From Clostridium sp. CS001 (GTDB lineage: Bacteria; Bacillota; Clostridia; Clostridiales; Clostridiaceae), in assembly GCF_020443565.1 (NCBI RefSeq), contig NZ_JAIZZN010000008.1, positions 62,001 to 126,000 on the forward strand: DNA of 64,000 nt. Reading direction: 5' to 3'. The notes beneath the pieces were generated by a model. It was not told the DNA's origin. It saw only the letters and a program-made list of their open reading frames with translations, and did not search any database. This document shows, in pieces, positions 8,699-17,152 of this stretch. Each line of letters opens with the position of its first letter. Positions within the stretch are counted from its first letter, which is position 1. Made by a program: the position numbers and the translations under genes.

Positions 8699-8708
8699 AA
8701 AGGGGTGA
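8699..8708 (+). promoter_or_regulatory. Orphan Shine-Dalgarno, probably the displaced ytxC ribosome site
   Basis: AAAGGGGTGA has no start codon at a suitable distance; the next open frame has its own AAGGAGATG at 8765-8773. Joining this site to the ytxC start (10437) across the mobile element would give a normal spacing. Confidence 0.4.
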
Positions 8709-8779
8709 ATCACTGCAATTAAAAAAAATTATAAGTGTAGACATACATGACAATATATAGATATAAGGAGATGATAATT

Positions 8780-9079
8780 ATGAATACATATAAACCACAC
8801 GAATTTGCAGATATGATAGGAATATCAGTTAAGACACTTCAAAGATGGGATAATGATGGTAAATTAATCGCTATTAGAAATCCTTCTAATAGAAGATATC
8901 ATACTCATAATCAATATGTTGAATATATGGGAAAAATAATTCAAGATTTAATAAATATCATTCATGTGTTTAGTTGTAGAATTTATGGACTAATGAAATA
9001 TAAGAAAAAAATAGAGGAAGATGAAGAAGTATGCTCAAAGGATTTAAAACAGAAATTAAAGTCGAAGAAAAACACATAA
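8780..9079 (+). pseudogene. IS607 TnpA remnant lacking the serine-recombinase domain
   Basis: About 99 residues from the ATG that follows AAGGAGATGATAATT. Residues 1-50 are the MerR-type helix-turn-helix of IS607 TnpA (YKPHEFADMIGISVKTLQRWDNDGKL..NRRYHT). The text then jumps directly to the family's C-terminal tail (LINIIHVFSCRIYGLMKYKKKI). The intervening resolvase domain of about 120 residues, with its YARVS motif and catalytic Ser, is missing, yet the frame is kept. This looks like an in-frame internal deletion. The product could still bind DNA but not cut it. An upstream in-frame ATG at 8747 has no ribosome site. The end overlaps tnpB by 49 bases. Confidence 0.8.
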
Positions 9080-10212
9080 ATAAGATTAATCAATCCATTG
9101 GAATATGTAGATATTTATACAATTCATACCTAGCTAAGAACTTAGAGTTATATCAACAATTTAAAGATGGTTTGATTGATAAAAAACAAGCTTTTATGAG
9201 TGCCAATGATTTTGATAAATATATTAATAATGAAGTCAAAATACAAGAAGAATTTAAGTGGATTGATAATTGTGATTCTAAAGCTAGAAAGAAAGCTATA
9301 TGTAATTCTGAAACTGCTTTTAAAAGATTCTTTAAAGGACAAGGTAAGTTTCCGAAATTTAAGAAGAAGAATAAGTCTGATGTTAAATTATATTTTCCTA
9401 AAAATAACAAAACAGATTGGGAAGTAGAAAGAAATAAAATCAATATACCTTCTCTAAAATGTATTCATTTAAAAGAAAAAGGATATATTCCTACAAACGC
9501 AAAAGTTGTAAGTGGTACGGTTTCTAAAAAAGCTGAAAGATATTATGTTTCTGTATTGTGTGAAGTCGAGGAGAATAATAATAATTATTCTGCTTCAACA
9601 AACGAAGGGCTAGGAATTGATTTAGGCATTAAAGATTTAGCTATAGTTAGTAATATTGATAAGCCTTTTAAAAATATTAATAAAACATCTAAAGTTAGAA
9701 AATTAGAAAAGAAACTTAAAAGGAAACAAAGACAAGTATCTAGAAAATATGAAATGAATAAACAAGGTAAGAAATTTATTAAAACAAATAATATTATCAA
9801 ATTAGAAAATCAAACAATAAAAATAAATGATAAATTAGCAAATATAAGAAATAACTATGCAAATAATATTACAAGTCAGTTAGTAAAGCAAAAACCAAGC
9901 TTTATTACAATTGAAGATTTAAATGTAAGTGGAATGATGAAAAATCGTCATCTATCTAAAGCAATAACTAAACAGTGTTTCTTTGAATTTAGAAGACAAT
10001 TAACTTATAAATGTGAATGGAATAATATTGAATTAAGAGTTGTAGATAGATTTTATCCATCTTCAAAAACATGTAATTGTTGTGGATATATAAATAAAGA
10101 CTTAAAATTATCTGATAGAGAATTTATTTGTTTAGAATGTGGGGTTATTGAAGATAGAGATAAAAATGCTAGTTACAATTTAAGAGATGCTAAAATATAC
10201 AAAATCGCATAA
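9031..10212 (+). CDS. tnpB: TnpB RNA-guided nuclease (IS607 type)
   Basis: 393 residues, the normal TnpB length. The RuvC-like catalytic acids are all present: D197 in GLGIDLGIKDLAI, E295 in ITIEDLNVSGMM and the DRDKNAS motif at about 375-381. The four-Cys zinc finger (CNCCGYI..CLECG) sits between the last two. TnpB proteins cut DNA under guidance of an RNA made from the element's right end, which helps retain the element at its site. No frameshift or stop is seen, so the protein should be active. It is coupled to the tnpA remnant by overlap. Confidence 0.9.
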   Translation: MLKGFKTEIKVEEKHINKINQSIGICRYLYNSYLAKNLELYQQFKDGLIDKKQAFMSANDFDKYINNEVKIQEEFKWIDNCDSKARKKAICNSETAFKRFFKGQGKFPKFKKKNKSDVKLYFPKNNKTDWEVERNKINIPSLKCIHLKEKGYIPTNAKVVSGTVSKKAERYYVSVLCEVEENNNNYSASTNEGLGIDLGIKDLAIVSNIDKPFKNINKTSKVRKLEKKLKRKQRQVSRKYEMNKQGKKFIKTNNIIKLENQTIKINDKLANIRNNYANNITSQLVKQKPSFITIEDLNVSGMMKNRHLSKAITKQCFFEFRRQLTYKCEWNNIELRVVDRFYPSSKTCNCCGYINKDLKLSDREFICLECGVIEDRDKNASYNLRDAKIYKIA

Positions 10213-10433
10213 ATTTGATAAATAAATAAGAAAGGAAGGAAATGCTACGAACCTATAATAATCATTATTTAAAAAGATTTTATAGGTATGTACCGATGGT
10301 TAGTCGGGAATTTACGCCTTTGGAGTGTTATATCAAATGTGAGTAGATTGCTTAGGCAATTAAAAATAGACACGTTGAAAAAGGAATTATCTTGGTGTGG
10401 GTATGTTTGTCCGCATTTTAAGTAGCAGAGTGC
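10213..10433 (+). ncRNA. Putative TnpB guide RNA (omega RNA) and right end of the element
   Basis: The 220 bases between the tnpB stop and ytxC are non-coding and contain hairpin-forming segments: CCTATAATAATC with GATTTTATAGG (about 10253-10287), and the GTCGGGAATTTACGCC segment near 10304, of a kind seen in TnpB right-end RNAs. In known systems the RNA covers the end of tnpB and the right end, and the flanking DNA, here the ytxC start, acts as the guide. The exact ends are unknown. Confidence 0.5.
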
Positions 10434-10436
10434 TAA

Positions 10437-11333
10437 ATGCTTTTATTAACTGTTGTATATAATAACAGTATGGAATTTATTACTGATGAAGTCAATAACA
10501 TTAAAAAGTGTTTTGAACACAAAGGTATAATTTTAGGCATAGTTGAAAGTATAGCAAATAATACTCATTTCATAAAATTTTTTTGTGGTGATGACAATAT
10601 AAGTGATAGTAATATTAAAGCATTTAATTTACATATTGCAAATCTATTATATAAAATAGTAGCAAGGGAATTTTTTAAAAGAGAAATGAATAACTTTTTA
10701 ACTGAAACTTACTTTTTTCTTAGATGTGATGAACTAAAACAAGTAAGGCCTAAGATAGAAGAAGCATTAATTTGTGAAGGGGAAATATCTGGACCTAATA
10801 TGGTATATTATATAAATAGAAAAAATATTATTATTGATAAAATTGCCAAATGTATAGAGGAAAATAATGAGCTTAACATAAGAGGTTTTTTAACCTTTAG
10901 GACAAAAGAGTTAAAAGGTGATTTAGAATGTATAGTTGATAAGGCTGTAGAAGAATACATGGTTGAAAAAGAATATAATGAGTTTATTAAATTACTTAAA
11001 TACTTTGTTGAAGTGCAAGAAAGTAAAGTATATGAAGTTAATCTTTTAATTGAAAAGAATGGAAATTATAAATTAAGAGATGAAGAGGGGAATGACTTAT
11101 TGGGAAATATGATAATGGAGTTACCTAAGGTTAAGTTTGACCCCAAGGAAAATCAAGAAGAGCTTATAATTAGCACCTTGATAACTAATGCTCCTCAAAA
11201 AGTAATTATACATTGCGTAGAGTATTTTAAAAATAAAGAGTTAATACAAACTATAAGTAAAGTGTTTGAAAATAAGGTTTATTATTGTGATAAGTGTGCA
11301 GAATGTAAAAAGAATAAAAAAGACAGAATGTAA
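10437..11333 (+). CDS. ytxC: YtxC-like sporulation protein
   Basis: 298 residues, no signal peptide. The N-terminal MLLLTVVYNNSMEF and the central FLTFRTKEL..VDKAVEEYMVEKEYNEFIKLLKYFV block match my memory of the YtxC family of putative sporulation proteins, which often lies just upstream of infC or thrS in Firmicutes. The C-terminus ends in CDKCAECKK. The role is not well defined. No good ribosome site precedes the ATG: the IS607 element ends only a few bases upstream, and the likely original site is stranded at 8699-8708. Translation may be weakened. Confidence 0.75.
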   Translation: MLLLTVVYNNSMEFITDEVNNIKKCFEHKGIILGIVESIANNTHFIKFFCGDDNISDSNIKAFNLHIANLLYKIVAREFFKREMNNFLTETYFFLRCDELKQVRPKIEEALICEGEISGPNMVYYINRKNIIIDKIAKCIEENNELNIRGFLTFRTKELKGDLECIVDKAVEEYMVEKEYNEFIKLLKYFVEVQESKVYEVNLLIEKNGNYKLRDEEGNDLLGNMIMELPKVKFDPKENQEELIISTLITNAPQKVIIHCVEYFKNKELIQTISKVFENKVYYCDKCAECKKNKKDRM

Positions 11334-11349
11334 AAAGAATAAAAAAGAG

Positions 11350-11378
11350 TTGACAAGTAAAGATTAAGATAGTATACT
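11350..11378 (+). promoter_or_regulatory. Promoter of the infC-rpmI-rplT operon
   Basis: TTGACA (11350-11355), a 17-bp gap, and TATACT (11373-11378): a near-consensus vegetative promoter. Confidence 0.85.
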
Positions 11379-11444
11379 TCTAATTGTTGTGAATAAAAAT
11401 GTAGAAATACTTTAATTAAATAAAGTTTTGTTTTACAAGAAGAA

Positions 11445-11540
11445 ACAGCCGTTTCTCACCTAACAGTAATGCTAGTTAGGTTAATTAGTAATTTAAATTT
11501 GTTACTATAAAGGACGGCATTTGTCGTCCTTTTATTTATT
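11445..11540 (+). ncRNA. L20-type leader with attenuator before infC
   Basis: CCTAAC/GTTAGG and TAGTAA/TTACTA stems precede a terminator hairpin, AAAGGACG (11509-11516) with CGTCCTTT (11525-11532), which runs into T-rich DNA. In Bacillus the infC-rpmI-rplT leader binds surplus ribosomal protein L20 and then terminates transcription. Position and structure fit the same control here. Confidence 0.7.
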
Positions 11541-11585
11541 TTAATATTATAAAAAGTAATTAAAACAATTTGGAGGTGAAAAGCT

Positions 11586-12104
11586 ATTAGTAAAAACAAA
11601 GATTTCATGATGAATGAAGAAATAAGAGACAAAGAAATAAGAGTTATAGGATTTGATGGAGCTGCGTTAGGTATTTTAAATACTAAAGATGCGTTACAGC
11701 TTGCAGAGGAAAAGGAATTAGATTTAGTTATGATGTCACCTACTGCAAAACCACCAGTATGTAGGATAATGGATTTCGGTAAGTTTATCTATGAACAGCA
11801 GAAAAAAGAAAAAGAAGCTAAAAAGAAGCAAAAGGTTGTAAATCTTAAAGAAATACGATTAAACCCAACAACAGAAGAACATGATATCGCAATTAAGGCT
11901 AGTCATGCTAAAAAATTCTTGTTAGATGAAGATAAGGTTAAAGTAACTATAAGATTTAAAGGAAGACAAATTGAAAATACAAAAGTTGGATATACCATAT
12001 TAAACTCTTTTGTAGAAAAAATCGGTGATATTTATATTGTTGAAAAAGCAGCAAGACAAGAGGGAAGAAATATGATAATGATTTTGGCTCCTAAAAGAGC
12101 GTAA
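11586..12104 (+). CDS. infC: Translation initiation factor IF-3
   Basis: 172 residues. The start is taken as ATT at 11586, eight bases after GGAGGT and in frame with two later ATGs; it gives the usual [15 protein letters not shown]-terminus. A rare ATT/ATC start is a hallmark of infC: IF-3 rejects non-standard start codons and so limits its own synthesis. The two IF-3 domains are visible ([29 protein letters not shown] then [19 protein letters not shown]). IF-3 binds the 30S subunit and checks the start codon. It is first in the operon with rpmI and rplT. Confidence 0.95.
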   Translation: MSKNKDFMMNEEIRDKEIRVIGFDGAALGILNTKDALQLAEEKELDLVMMSPTAKPPVCRIMDFGKFIYEQQKKEKEAKKKQKVVNLKEIRLNPTTEEHDIAIKASHAKKFLLDEDKVKVTIRFKGRQIENTKVGYTILNSFVEKIGDIYIVEKAARQEGRNMIMILAPKRA

Positions 12105-12124
12105 CCGAGAGGAGGAATTTTATT

Positions 12125-12322
12125 ATGCCTAAAATGAAAACACATAGAGGCGCGGCAAAAAGATTTAAGAAAACAGGTTCAGGTAAATTAAAAAGAGCAA
12201 AAGCTTTCAAAAGCCATATATTAACAAAAAAGAGTTCAAAAAGAAAAAGAAATCTTAGAAAAACTGGATATGTTTCAACAACTCAAATAAAAGCAATGAA
12301 AAAATTGTTACCATACTTATAA
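12125..12322 (+). CDS. rpmI: 50S ribosomal protein L35
   Basis: 65 residues, very basic, with the family start [21 protein letters not shown] and the typical [14 protein letters not shown] segment. It is part of the large ribosomal subunit. GAGGAGG lies eight to nine bases before the ATG. It sits 20 bases behind infC and 27 bases before rplT in the standard order, so it should share their promoter and L20-controlled leader. Confidence 0.97.
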   Translation: MPKMKTHRGAAKRFKKTGSGKLKRAKAFKSHILTKKSSKRKRNLRKTGYVSTTQIKAMKKLLPYL

Positions 12323-12349
12323 TTGAATGGTGCTTAGGAGGTATATTAA

Positions 12350-12709
12350 ATGGCAAGAATTAAGAGAGCAGTTCACGCTCGTAAAAACCATAAAAAGATA
12401 TTAAAGCTTGCAAAAGGCTACTATGGTGGAAAGAGTAAGTTATTTAAAACAGCAAATGAATCAGTAATGAGAGCATTTAGAAATGCTTACATTGGAAGAA
12501 AGTTAAAGAAAAGAGATTTTAGAAAACTTTGGATAGCTAGAATAAACGCGGCTACAAGATTGAATGATCTTTCATATTCAAGATTTATGAATGGAATGAA
12601 ACTTGCAGGAATAGAAATTAACAGAAAGATGCTTTCTGAGATTGCTATAAATGATCCAAAAGCTTTTGCTGAATTAGTAGAAGTTGCAAAGAAACAATTA
12701 CAAGCTTAA
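12350..12709 (+). CDS. rplT: 50S ribosomal protein L20
   Basis: 119 residues with the standard start [26 protein letters not shown] and the C-terminal [23 protein letters not shown] domain. L20 is needed early in 50S assembly. In Firmicutes it also represses its own operon by binding the leader mRNA, which fits the attenuator at 11445-11540. AGGAGG is well placed. A strong terminator follows directly, ending the operon. Confidence 0.97.
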   Translation: MARIKRAVHARKNHKKILKLAKGYYGGKSKLFKTANESVMRAFRNAYIGRKLKKRDFRKLWIARINAATRLNDLSYSRFMNGMKLAGIEINRKMLSEIAINDPKAFAELVEVAKKQLQA

Positions 12710-12724
12710 AATTATTTATTTGCA

Positions 12725-12750
12725 AATGTAGCCTAAGGGCTACATTTTTT
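12725..12750 (+). terminator. Terminator of the infC operon
   Basis: AATGTAGCC (12725-12733) and GGCTACATT (12738-12746) form a 9-bp stem with a 4-base loop, followed by T6. Confidence 0.93.
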
Positions 12751-12833
12751 ATTGCATTTTTGACAAAGATATGTTAAGTGATATAATGGAATACATATGA
12801 TAATCTAATATTATTAATTGGAAAGAAGAGAGA

Positions 12834-14207
12834 GTGAATACTTTGGAATCAAGCATTAAACCTTTTAAGAGAAAAAACATTTATACTCCTGTTCAGATAC
12901 TTTCAATGGGGTTTGCTATAGTTATATTTAGTGGTGCAATGCTCCTAAGTTTGCCTATATCTTCTCAAAGTGGAGAATTTACACCATTCATAGATTGTAT
13001 ATTTACATCTACCTCTGCTGTTTGTGTTACGGGACTTGTAACCGTAGATACGGGAACCTATTGGACTTACTTTGGTAAAACAGTAATAATAACACTTATA
13101 CAAATAGGTGGACTTGGATTTATGTCTGTTGCTACACTGGTTTTTTTAATTTTGGGTAAAAGAATAACATTAAAAGAGAGATTAGTAATACAAGAATCCA
13201 TGAATGTAAATTCATTACAGGGAGTAGTGAAAATGATTAAGTACGTATTGATATTTACATTTTCAGTGGAAGCCATTGGGGCAGTTTTATTCTCAACACA
13301 GTTTATTCCAAGGTTTGGTATTGCTAAAGGTCTTTATTACAGTTGTTTTCATGCCATTTCAGCCTTCTGCAATGCTGGATTTGATTTGATGGGAGGATTC
13401 ACAAGTGTTACAGCCTATGCTAATAATTCTGTAATAATATTAACGATTTCAGCCTTAATAGCGGTAGGTGGATTAGGATTTTTCGTTTGGGTGGAAATCT
13501 ATAATTGTTGGGGGGTTAAAAGACTATCGCTACATTCTAGAGTAGTTATTTATACTACGCTAGTGTTAATTTTTGGAGGGGCAATCCTTATGTTTATTTT
13601 TGAGATGAACAATCCTTATACTATGGGAGGAATGTCTTTTAAGGGTAAGATCCTATCTTCAATTTTTGCATCTGTTTCACCAAGAACTGCTGGCTTTAAC
13701 TCTATTCCATTAGAAAAAATGACTACAGCGGGAATCTTTTTAACAATAATCTTAATGTTTATTGGTGGGTCTCCTGGGTCAACAGCTGGAGGTCTAAAAA
13801 CCACTACTGCGGTGCTACTTCTTATGACTGTAGTATCTGTAGTTCGCGGGCGTGAAGAGACTGAAATATTTCAAAAGCGTATAGACAAGGAGCTTGTGTA
13901 TAAAGCCTTTGCGATAGCTGTTATTTCCATGGCACTTGTTATAATAGTTACTATGATATTATCTATTACTGAGAAGCCAGATATTCCTTTTGAATATTTT
14001 TTATATGAGGCCACTTCTGCATTTGCTACAGTTGGATTAACGTTAGGGTTAACTACAGAATTATCCTTTGTAGGTAAGATAGTAATAAGTCTTACTATGT
14101 ATGCTGGGAGAGTGGGATTACTTACTATAATATTGGCATTAACTAAAAATAAAAATTCTAAATCTGGAACCATTAGATATCCAGAAGATAAGATTTTAAT
14201 TGGATAG
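12834..14207 (+). CDS. ktrB: Potassium uptake protein, Trk/Ktr membrane subunit
   Basis: 457 residues with about ten hydrophobic helices. The four pore-loop repeats of the Trk/Ktr/HKT family are visible, each with a filter Gly: STSAVCVTGL, ISAFCNAGFD, VSPRTAGFNS and TSAFATVGLT. It forms the K+ channel-like translocator in the membrane. The neighbour 11 bases downstream encodes the RCK gating subunit, so they form a KtrAB pair. The start is uncertain: GTG at 12834 is listed; TTG at 12843 is possible. No strong ribosome site is visible. Confidence 0.93.
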   Translation: MNTLESSIKPFKRKNIYTPVQILSMGFAIVIFSGAMLLSLPISSQSGEFTPFIDCIFTSTSAVCVTGLVTVDTGTYWTYFGKTVIITLIQIGGLGFMSVATLVFLILGKRITLKERLVIQESMNVNSLQGVVKMIKYVLIFTFSVEAIGAVLFSTQFIPRFGIAKGLYYSCFHAISAFCNAGFDLMGGFTSVTAYANNSVIILTISALIAVGGLGFFVWVEIYNCWGVKRLSLHSRVVIYTTLVLIFGGAILMFIFEMNNPYTMGGMSFKGKILSSIFASVSPRTAGFNSIPLEKMTTAGIFLTIILMFIGGSPGSTAGGLKTTTAVLLLMTVVSVVRGREETEIFQKRIDKELVYKAFAIAVISMALVIIVTMILSITEKPDIPFEYFLYEATSAFATVGLTLGLTTELSFVGKIVISLTMYAGRVGLLTIILALTKNKNSKSGTIRYPEDKILIG

Positions 14208-14218
14208 GGGTGAATTTA

Positions 14219-14878
14219 ATGAGTAAAAAGCAGTTTATCGTTATAGGTCTAGGAAGGTTTGGATCATCTGTTGCTGAAACTTTATATTCTTTAGGGAATG
14301 ATGTATTAGCAGTAGATAATGATGAAGATGTAGTTCAAAACATTTCAGATAAAGTAACCCATGCGGTTCAAATTGATGCAAATGACGAGAATAGCTTAAG
14401 AGCACTTGGTATTCGTAATTTTGATTGTGCAGTTGTTAGTATAGGTTCTGATATTCAATCTAGTATTTTAGCAACACTGTTAGTTAAAGAGTTAGGAGTA
14501 AAACATGTAGTAGCAAAAGCGACCAATGCATTACATGCTAAGGTGTTATATAAAATAGGTGCAAACAGAGTAGTTTTTCCAGAACGAGATATGGGCGTAA
14601 GGGTTGCACATAATTTAGTATCCTCAAACATATTAGATTATATAGAATTATCTCCTGATTATAGTATAGCTGAAGTTGTTAGCCCAGAAGAATGGCATAA
14701 TAATACATTGAGAGATTTAAATGTACGTGCAAGGTATGGGATAAACGTAATGGCTATAAAAAGAAATAATGATATTGATGTTTCTCCTGAAGCAGATAGT
14801 ATCATTGAACCGGGAGATATAATTGTTGCTATAGGTGGTATTCAAGAATTAAATACATTAGAAAATCTAGTTAAATAA
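14219..14878 (+). CDS. ktrA: Ktr/Trk potassium uptake, RCK regulatory subunit
   Basis: 219 residues from ATG 14219, which has AGGGGTG six bases upstream; an in-frame GTG at 14210 lies inside that ribosome site. The N-terminal RCK Rossmann domain has GLGRFGSSVA (residues 8-17) and an acidic DNDED after strand 2, for nucleotide binding. A C-terminal TrkA_C domain follows (about 140-219). The protein gates KtrB in response to ATP/ADP or c-di-AMP in related bacteria. It is directly downstream of ktrB. Confidence 0.95.
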   Translation: MSKKQFIVIGLGRFGSSVAETLYSLGNDVLAVDNDEDVVQNISDKVTHAVQIDANDENSLRALGIRNFDCAVVSIGSDIQSSILATLLVKELGVKHVVAKATNALHAKVLYKIGANRVVFPERDMGVRVAHNLVSSNILDYIELSPDYSIAEVVSPEEWHNNTLRDLNVRARYGINVMAIKRNNDIDVSPEADSIIEPGDIIVAIGGIQELNTLENLVK

Positions 14879-14889
14879 GGAGAATTACT

Positions 14890-15681
14890 TTGGAAAACAT
14901 TCAAAGCAAGGAAAATTTATTGATTAAGGATATTAAAAAGCTAAAAGAAAAAAAATATAGAAAAGATTGTAATATGTTTTTAGTTGAGGGCTTTAGATTT
15001 GTAGAAGAAGCTTTAGATTCCGATTTCGAAGTTGTGAATATTTTTATAAGTACTAGGGGAGAGTCTAAGTATGAAGATTCTCAGGTGAAAAATAAGTTGC
15101 AAGAAGATACTAAGGTTTATAGTATTAATGATAGTATATTCAAAAGTATTTGTGATACAGAAAACCCACAAGGGATTATTGCTACAGTTAAAAATAAACT
15201 TGTAGAGATTAAATATAATCAAGGGTTCTATGTTCTGGCTGACAAGATTCAAGATCCAGGTAATATGGGAACTATAATTAGAACTGCTCATGCAGCGGGA
15301 GCATTAGGTGTTATAATTACAAAAGGAACCGTGGATATATATAATGAAAAAACCCTAAGAGCTACAATGGGGTCTATATTTAAAGTTCCTGTTATATTTG
15401 ATGAAGACTTATCACTAGTAACAAAACTTAGGGATTCTGGGTTTAAACTCATTACTAGCTCATTAGATACTGATGAAAATTTCTATGAGGTAGATTTAAA
15501 GGGAAAAGTTATTATATCTGTTGGAAATGAAGGAAATGGTGTAAGTGATGAGGTTTATGGCATATGTGATTTAAAAGTCAAAATTCCTATGCCTGGTGGT
15601 GCAGAATCTTTGAATGTGGCCGTGGCAGCATCAATTATGATGTATGAGGTGGTAAGACAAAAAAACATTAGAGGATTTTAA
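14890..15681 (+). CDS. SpoU/TrmH family RNA 2'-O-methyltransferase
   Basis: 263 residues. The N-terminal substrate-binding region (KKLKEKKYRKDCNMFLVEGFRFVEEAL) is followed by the SPOUT knot motifs: DPGNMGTIIRTAHAAGA (motif 1), VGNEGNGVS (motif 2) and IPMPGGAESLNVAVAASIMMYE-like motif 3. Such enzymes methylate a ribose in rRNA or tRNA using SAM; the exact nucleotide cannot be read from sequence. The start is TTG at 14890 with AAGGAG at -9. It follows ktrA by 11 bases and precedes pheS, the usual clostridial order. Confidence 0.92.
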   Translation: MENIQSKENLLIKDIKKLKEKKYRKDCNMFLVEGFRFVEEALDSDFEVVNIFISTRGESKYEDSQVKNKLQEDTKVYSINDSIFKSICDTENPQGIIATVKNKLVEIKYNQGFYVLADKIQDPGNMGTIIRTAHAAGALGVIITKGTVDIYNEKTLRATMGSIFKVPVIFDEDLSLVTKLRDSGFKLITSSLDTDENFYEVDLKGKVIISVGNEGNGVSDEVYGICDLKVKIPMPGGAESLNVAVAASIMMYEVVRQKNIRGF

Positions 15682-15690
15682 AATACATAG

Positions 15691-15719
15691 TTGAAGTTTT
15701 TTGAAGTTGTGGTTATAAT
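15691..15719 (+). promoter_or_regulatory. Promoter of the pheST T-box leader
   Basis: TTGAAG (15691-15696), a 17-bp gap, and TATAAT (15714-15719). Confidence 0.7.
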
Positions 15720-15745
15720 GTTTTATATACTTTAATAATTAAATG

Positions 15746-15970
15746 ATGATGGAGAGAGTACATATAAGAAACTTACAGGGAAAAGAAGCCTTAGATTGAG
15801 AGCTTTTTTAAGAATTTTTTATATCGAAGTTCACTCAGGAGTTCAAGCAGTGAAACTAAGTAGCTGCTTGCGGGTAGAACCGATAAATTTATCTAAGAGG
15901 ACTATTTTTAGTCAATTAGGGTGGTACCGCGGATTTTCCGTCCCTTCACTTGGGATGGTTTTTTTTGTTT
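15746..15970 (+). ncRNA. T-box leader controlling pheST
   Basis: The T-box core AGGGTGGTACCGCGG (15918-15932) follows a long stem-I region starting GATGGAGAGAGTAC. The terminator stem CCGTCCC/GGGATGG (15938-15944 with 15951-15957) ends in T8. Uncharged tRNA-Phe should pair with the T-box UGGU and open the terminator. A TTC at 15830-15832 could be the Phe specifier codon, but I could not place it firmly in the stem-I bulge. Confidence 0.92.
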
Positions 15971-16037
15971 TATAGAAAATTATAATATAAAAATTATAAA
16001 ATATAAAAGTCACATAAATATGAAAGGAGCATTTATT

Positions 16038-17057
16038 ATGAAAGAAAAATTAGAAATCATAAAAACAGCAGCTTTGGAAGAGTTAAAAGGAATTGTTAAT
16101 AAAGTAGAATTAGAAAATATTAGAGTTAAGTATTTAGGGAAAAAAGGTGAACTTACACAAATATTAAGGGGAATGGGTCAACTTTCAAATGAGGAAAGGC
16201 CCATTGTAGGCAAGATAGCAAATGAAGTTCGTGAGGATATAGAGACGCTTATAACTAAGTCTTCAGACATATTAAGAAACAATGAAAAAGAAATGAAGTT
16301 AAAAAGTGAAGTTATAGATATATCTATGCCAGGGAAAAAACAAATATTAGGCAAAAGACATCCACTAGAATTAACACTTGAAAAAGTAAATGAAATATTT
16401 CTATCTATGGGATTTGCCATTGAAGAAGGTCCTGAAGTAGAGAAAGATTATTATAATTTTGAGGCATTAAATATTCCTAAAGATCATCCTGCAAGAGGGG
16501 AACAAGATACTTTTTATATAAATGATAATATAGTTTTGAGAACTCAAACTTCACCAGTACAAATAAGAACTATGGAAATTCAAAAGCCACCTATAAAAAT
16601 GATTTCGCCAGGTAAAGTTTATAGATCGGACGCAGTAGATGCTACTCATTCACCAATTTTTTATCAAATTGAAGGACTTATAGTTGATAAAGGAATTACC
16701 TTTGCTGATTTAAAAGGAACCTTAGAACTATTTACCCATAAGATGTTTGGAGATAAAATGAAAACAAAATTCAGACCACACCATTTTCCGTTCACTGAGC
16801 CTTCAGCAGAGATGGATGCTACATGCTTTGTGTGTAATGGTGAAGGGTGTAAGGTTTGTCACGGAAGTGGATGGATAGAACTTCTAGGTTGTGGAATGGT
16901 TCATCCTGATGTTTTAAGAAACTGTGGAATTGATCCGGAAATATACAGTGGATTTGCTTTTGGATTCGGACTTGATCGAATTACAATGCTTAAATATGGA
17001 ATAGATGACATTAGGGCGCTTTATGAAAGTGATATGAGGTTTTTAAAACAATTCTAA
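16038..17057 (+). CDS. pheS: Phenylalanyl-tRNA synthetase alpha subunit
   Basis: 339 residues from ATG 16038 (AAAGGAG nine bases upstream); frame open further upstream is T-box leader and not coding. It has the N-terminal coiled-coil tRNA-binding arm (residues 1-90), class II motif 2 ([16 protein letters not shown]) and motif 3 ([18 protein letters not shown]). With PheT it forms the alpha2beta2 enzyme that charges tRNA-Phe, present here at 6438. Transcription depends on the T-box leader ahead of it; pheT follows after 95 bases. Confidence 0.97.
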   Translation: MKEKLEIIKTAALEELKGIVNKVELENIRVKYLGKKGELTQILRGMGQLSNEERPIVGKIANEVREDIETLITKSSDILRNNEKEMKLKSEVIDISMPGKKQILGKRHPLELTLEKVNEIFLSMGFAIEEGPEVEKDYYNFEALNIPKDHPARGEQDTFYINDNIVLRTQTSPVQIRTMEIQKPPIKMISPGKVYRSDAVDATHSPIFYQIEGLIVDKGITFADLKGTLELFTHKMFGDKMKTKFRPHHFPFTEPSAEMDATCFVCNGEGCKVCHGSGWIELLGCGMVHPDVLRNCGIDPEIYSGFAFGFGLDRITMLKYGIDDIRALYESDMRFLKQF

Positions 17058-17152
17058 AATATAAGTCGATGATTATTTGTTGTAAATAAAGAGCATTAAG
17101 ACTAAACAGTGAAAAATTGTTTAATAGCATAAAAATGTTAGGAGGATATAAG

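Larger units (their letters stand above)
8709..10433 (+). mobile_element. IS607-type element (tnpA remnant, tnpB, right-end RNA region)
   Basis: The gene order short MerR-like HTH tnpA then overlapping tnpB is that of IS607. Boundaries are approximate: IS607 elements lack terminal inverted repeats and insert at GG, so the ends cannot be fixed by symmetry. The left limit is put after the orphan ribosome site, the right limit before the ytxC start. tnpA has lost its catalytic domain, so the copy should not move by itself unless a related TnpA acts in trans. Confidence 0.7.

Noticed and set aside
8747-8779. Upstream ATG of the IS607 TnpA remnant
   Set aside because: It lacks a ribosome site and adds residues not seen in the family; AAGGAGATG fits the ATG at 8780.
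15921-16037. N-terminal extension of pheS
   Set aside because: The extra codons overlap the T-box and its terminator; the ribosome site fits the ATG at 16038.
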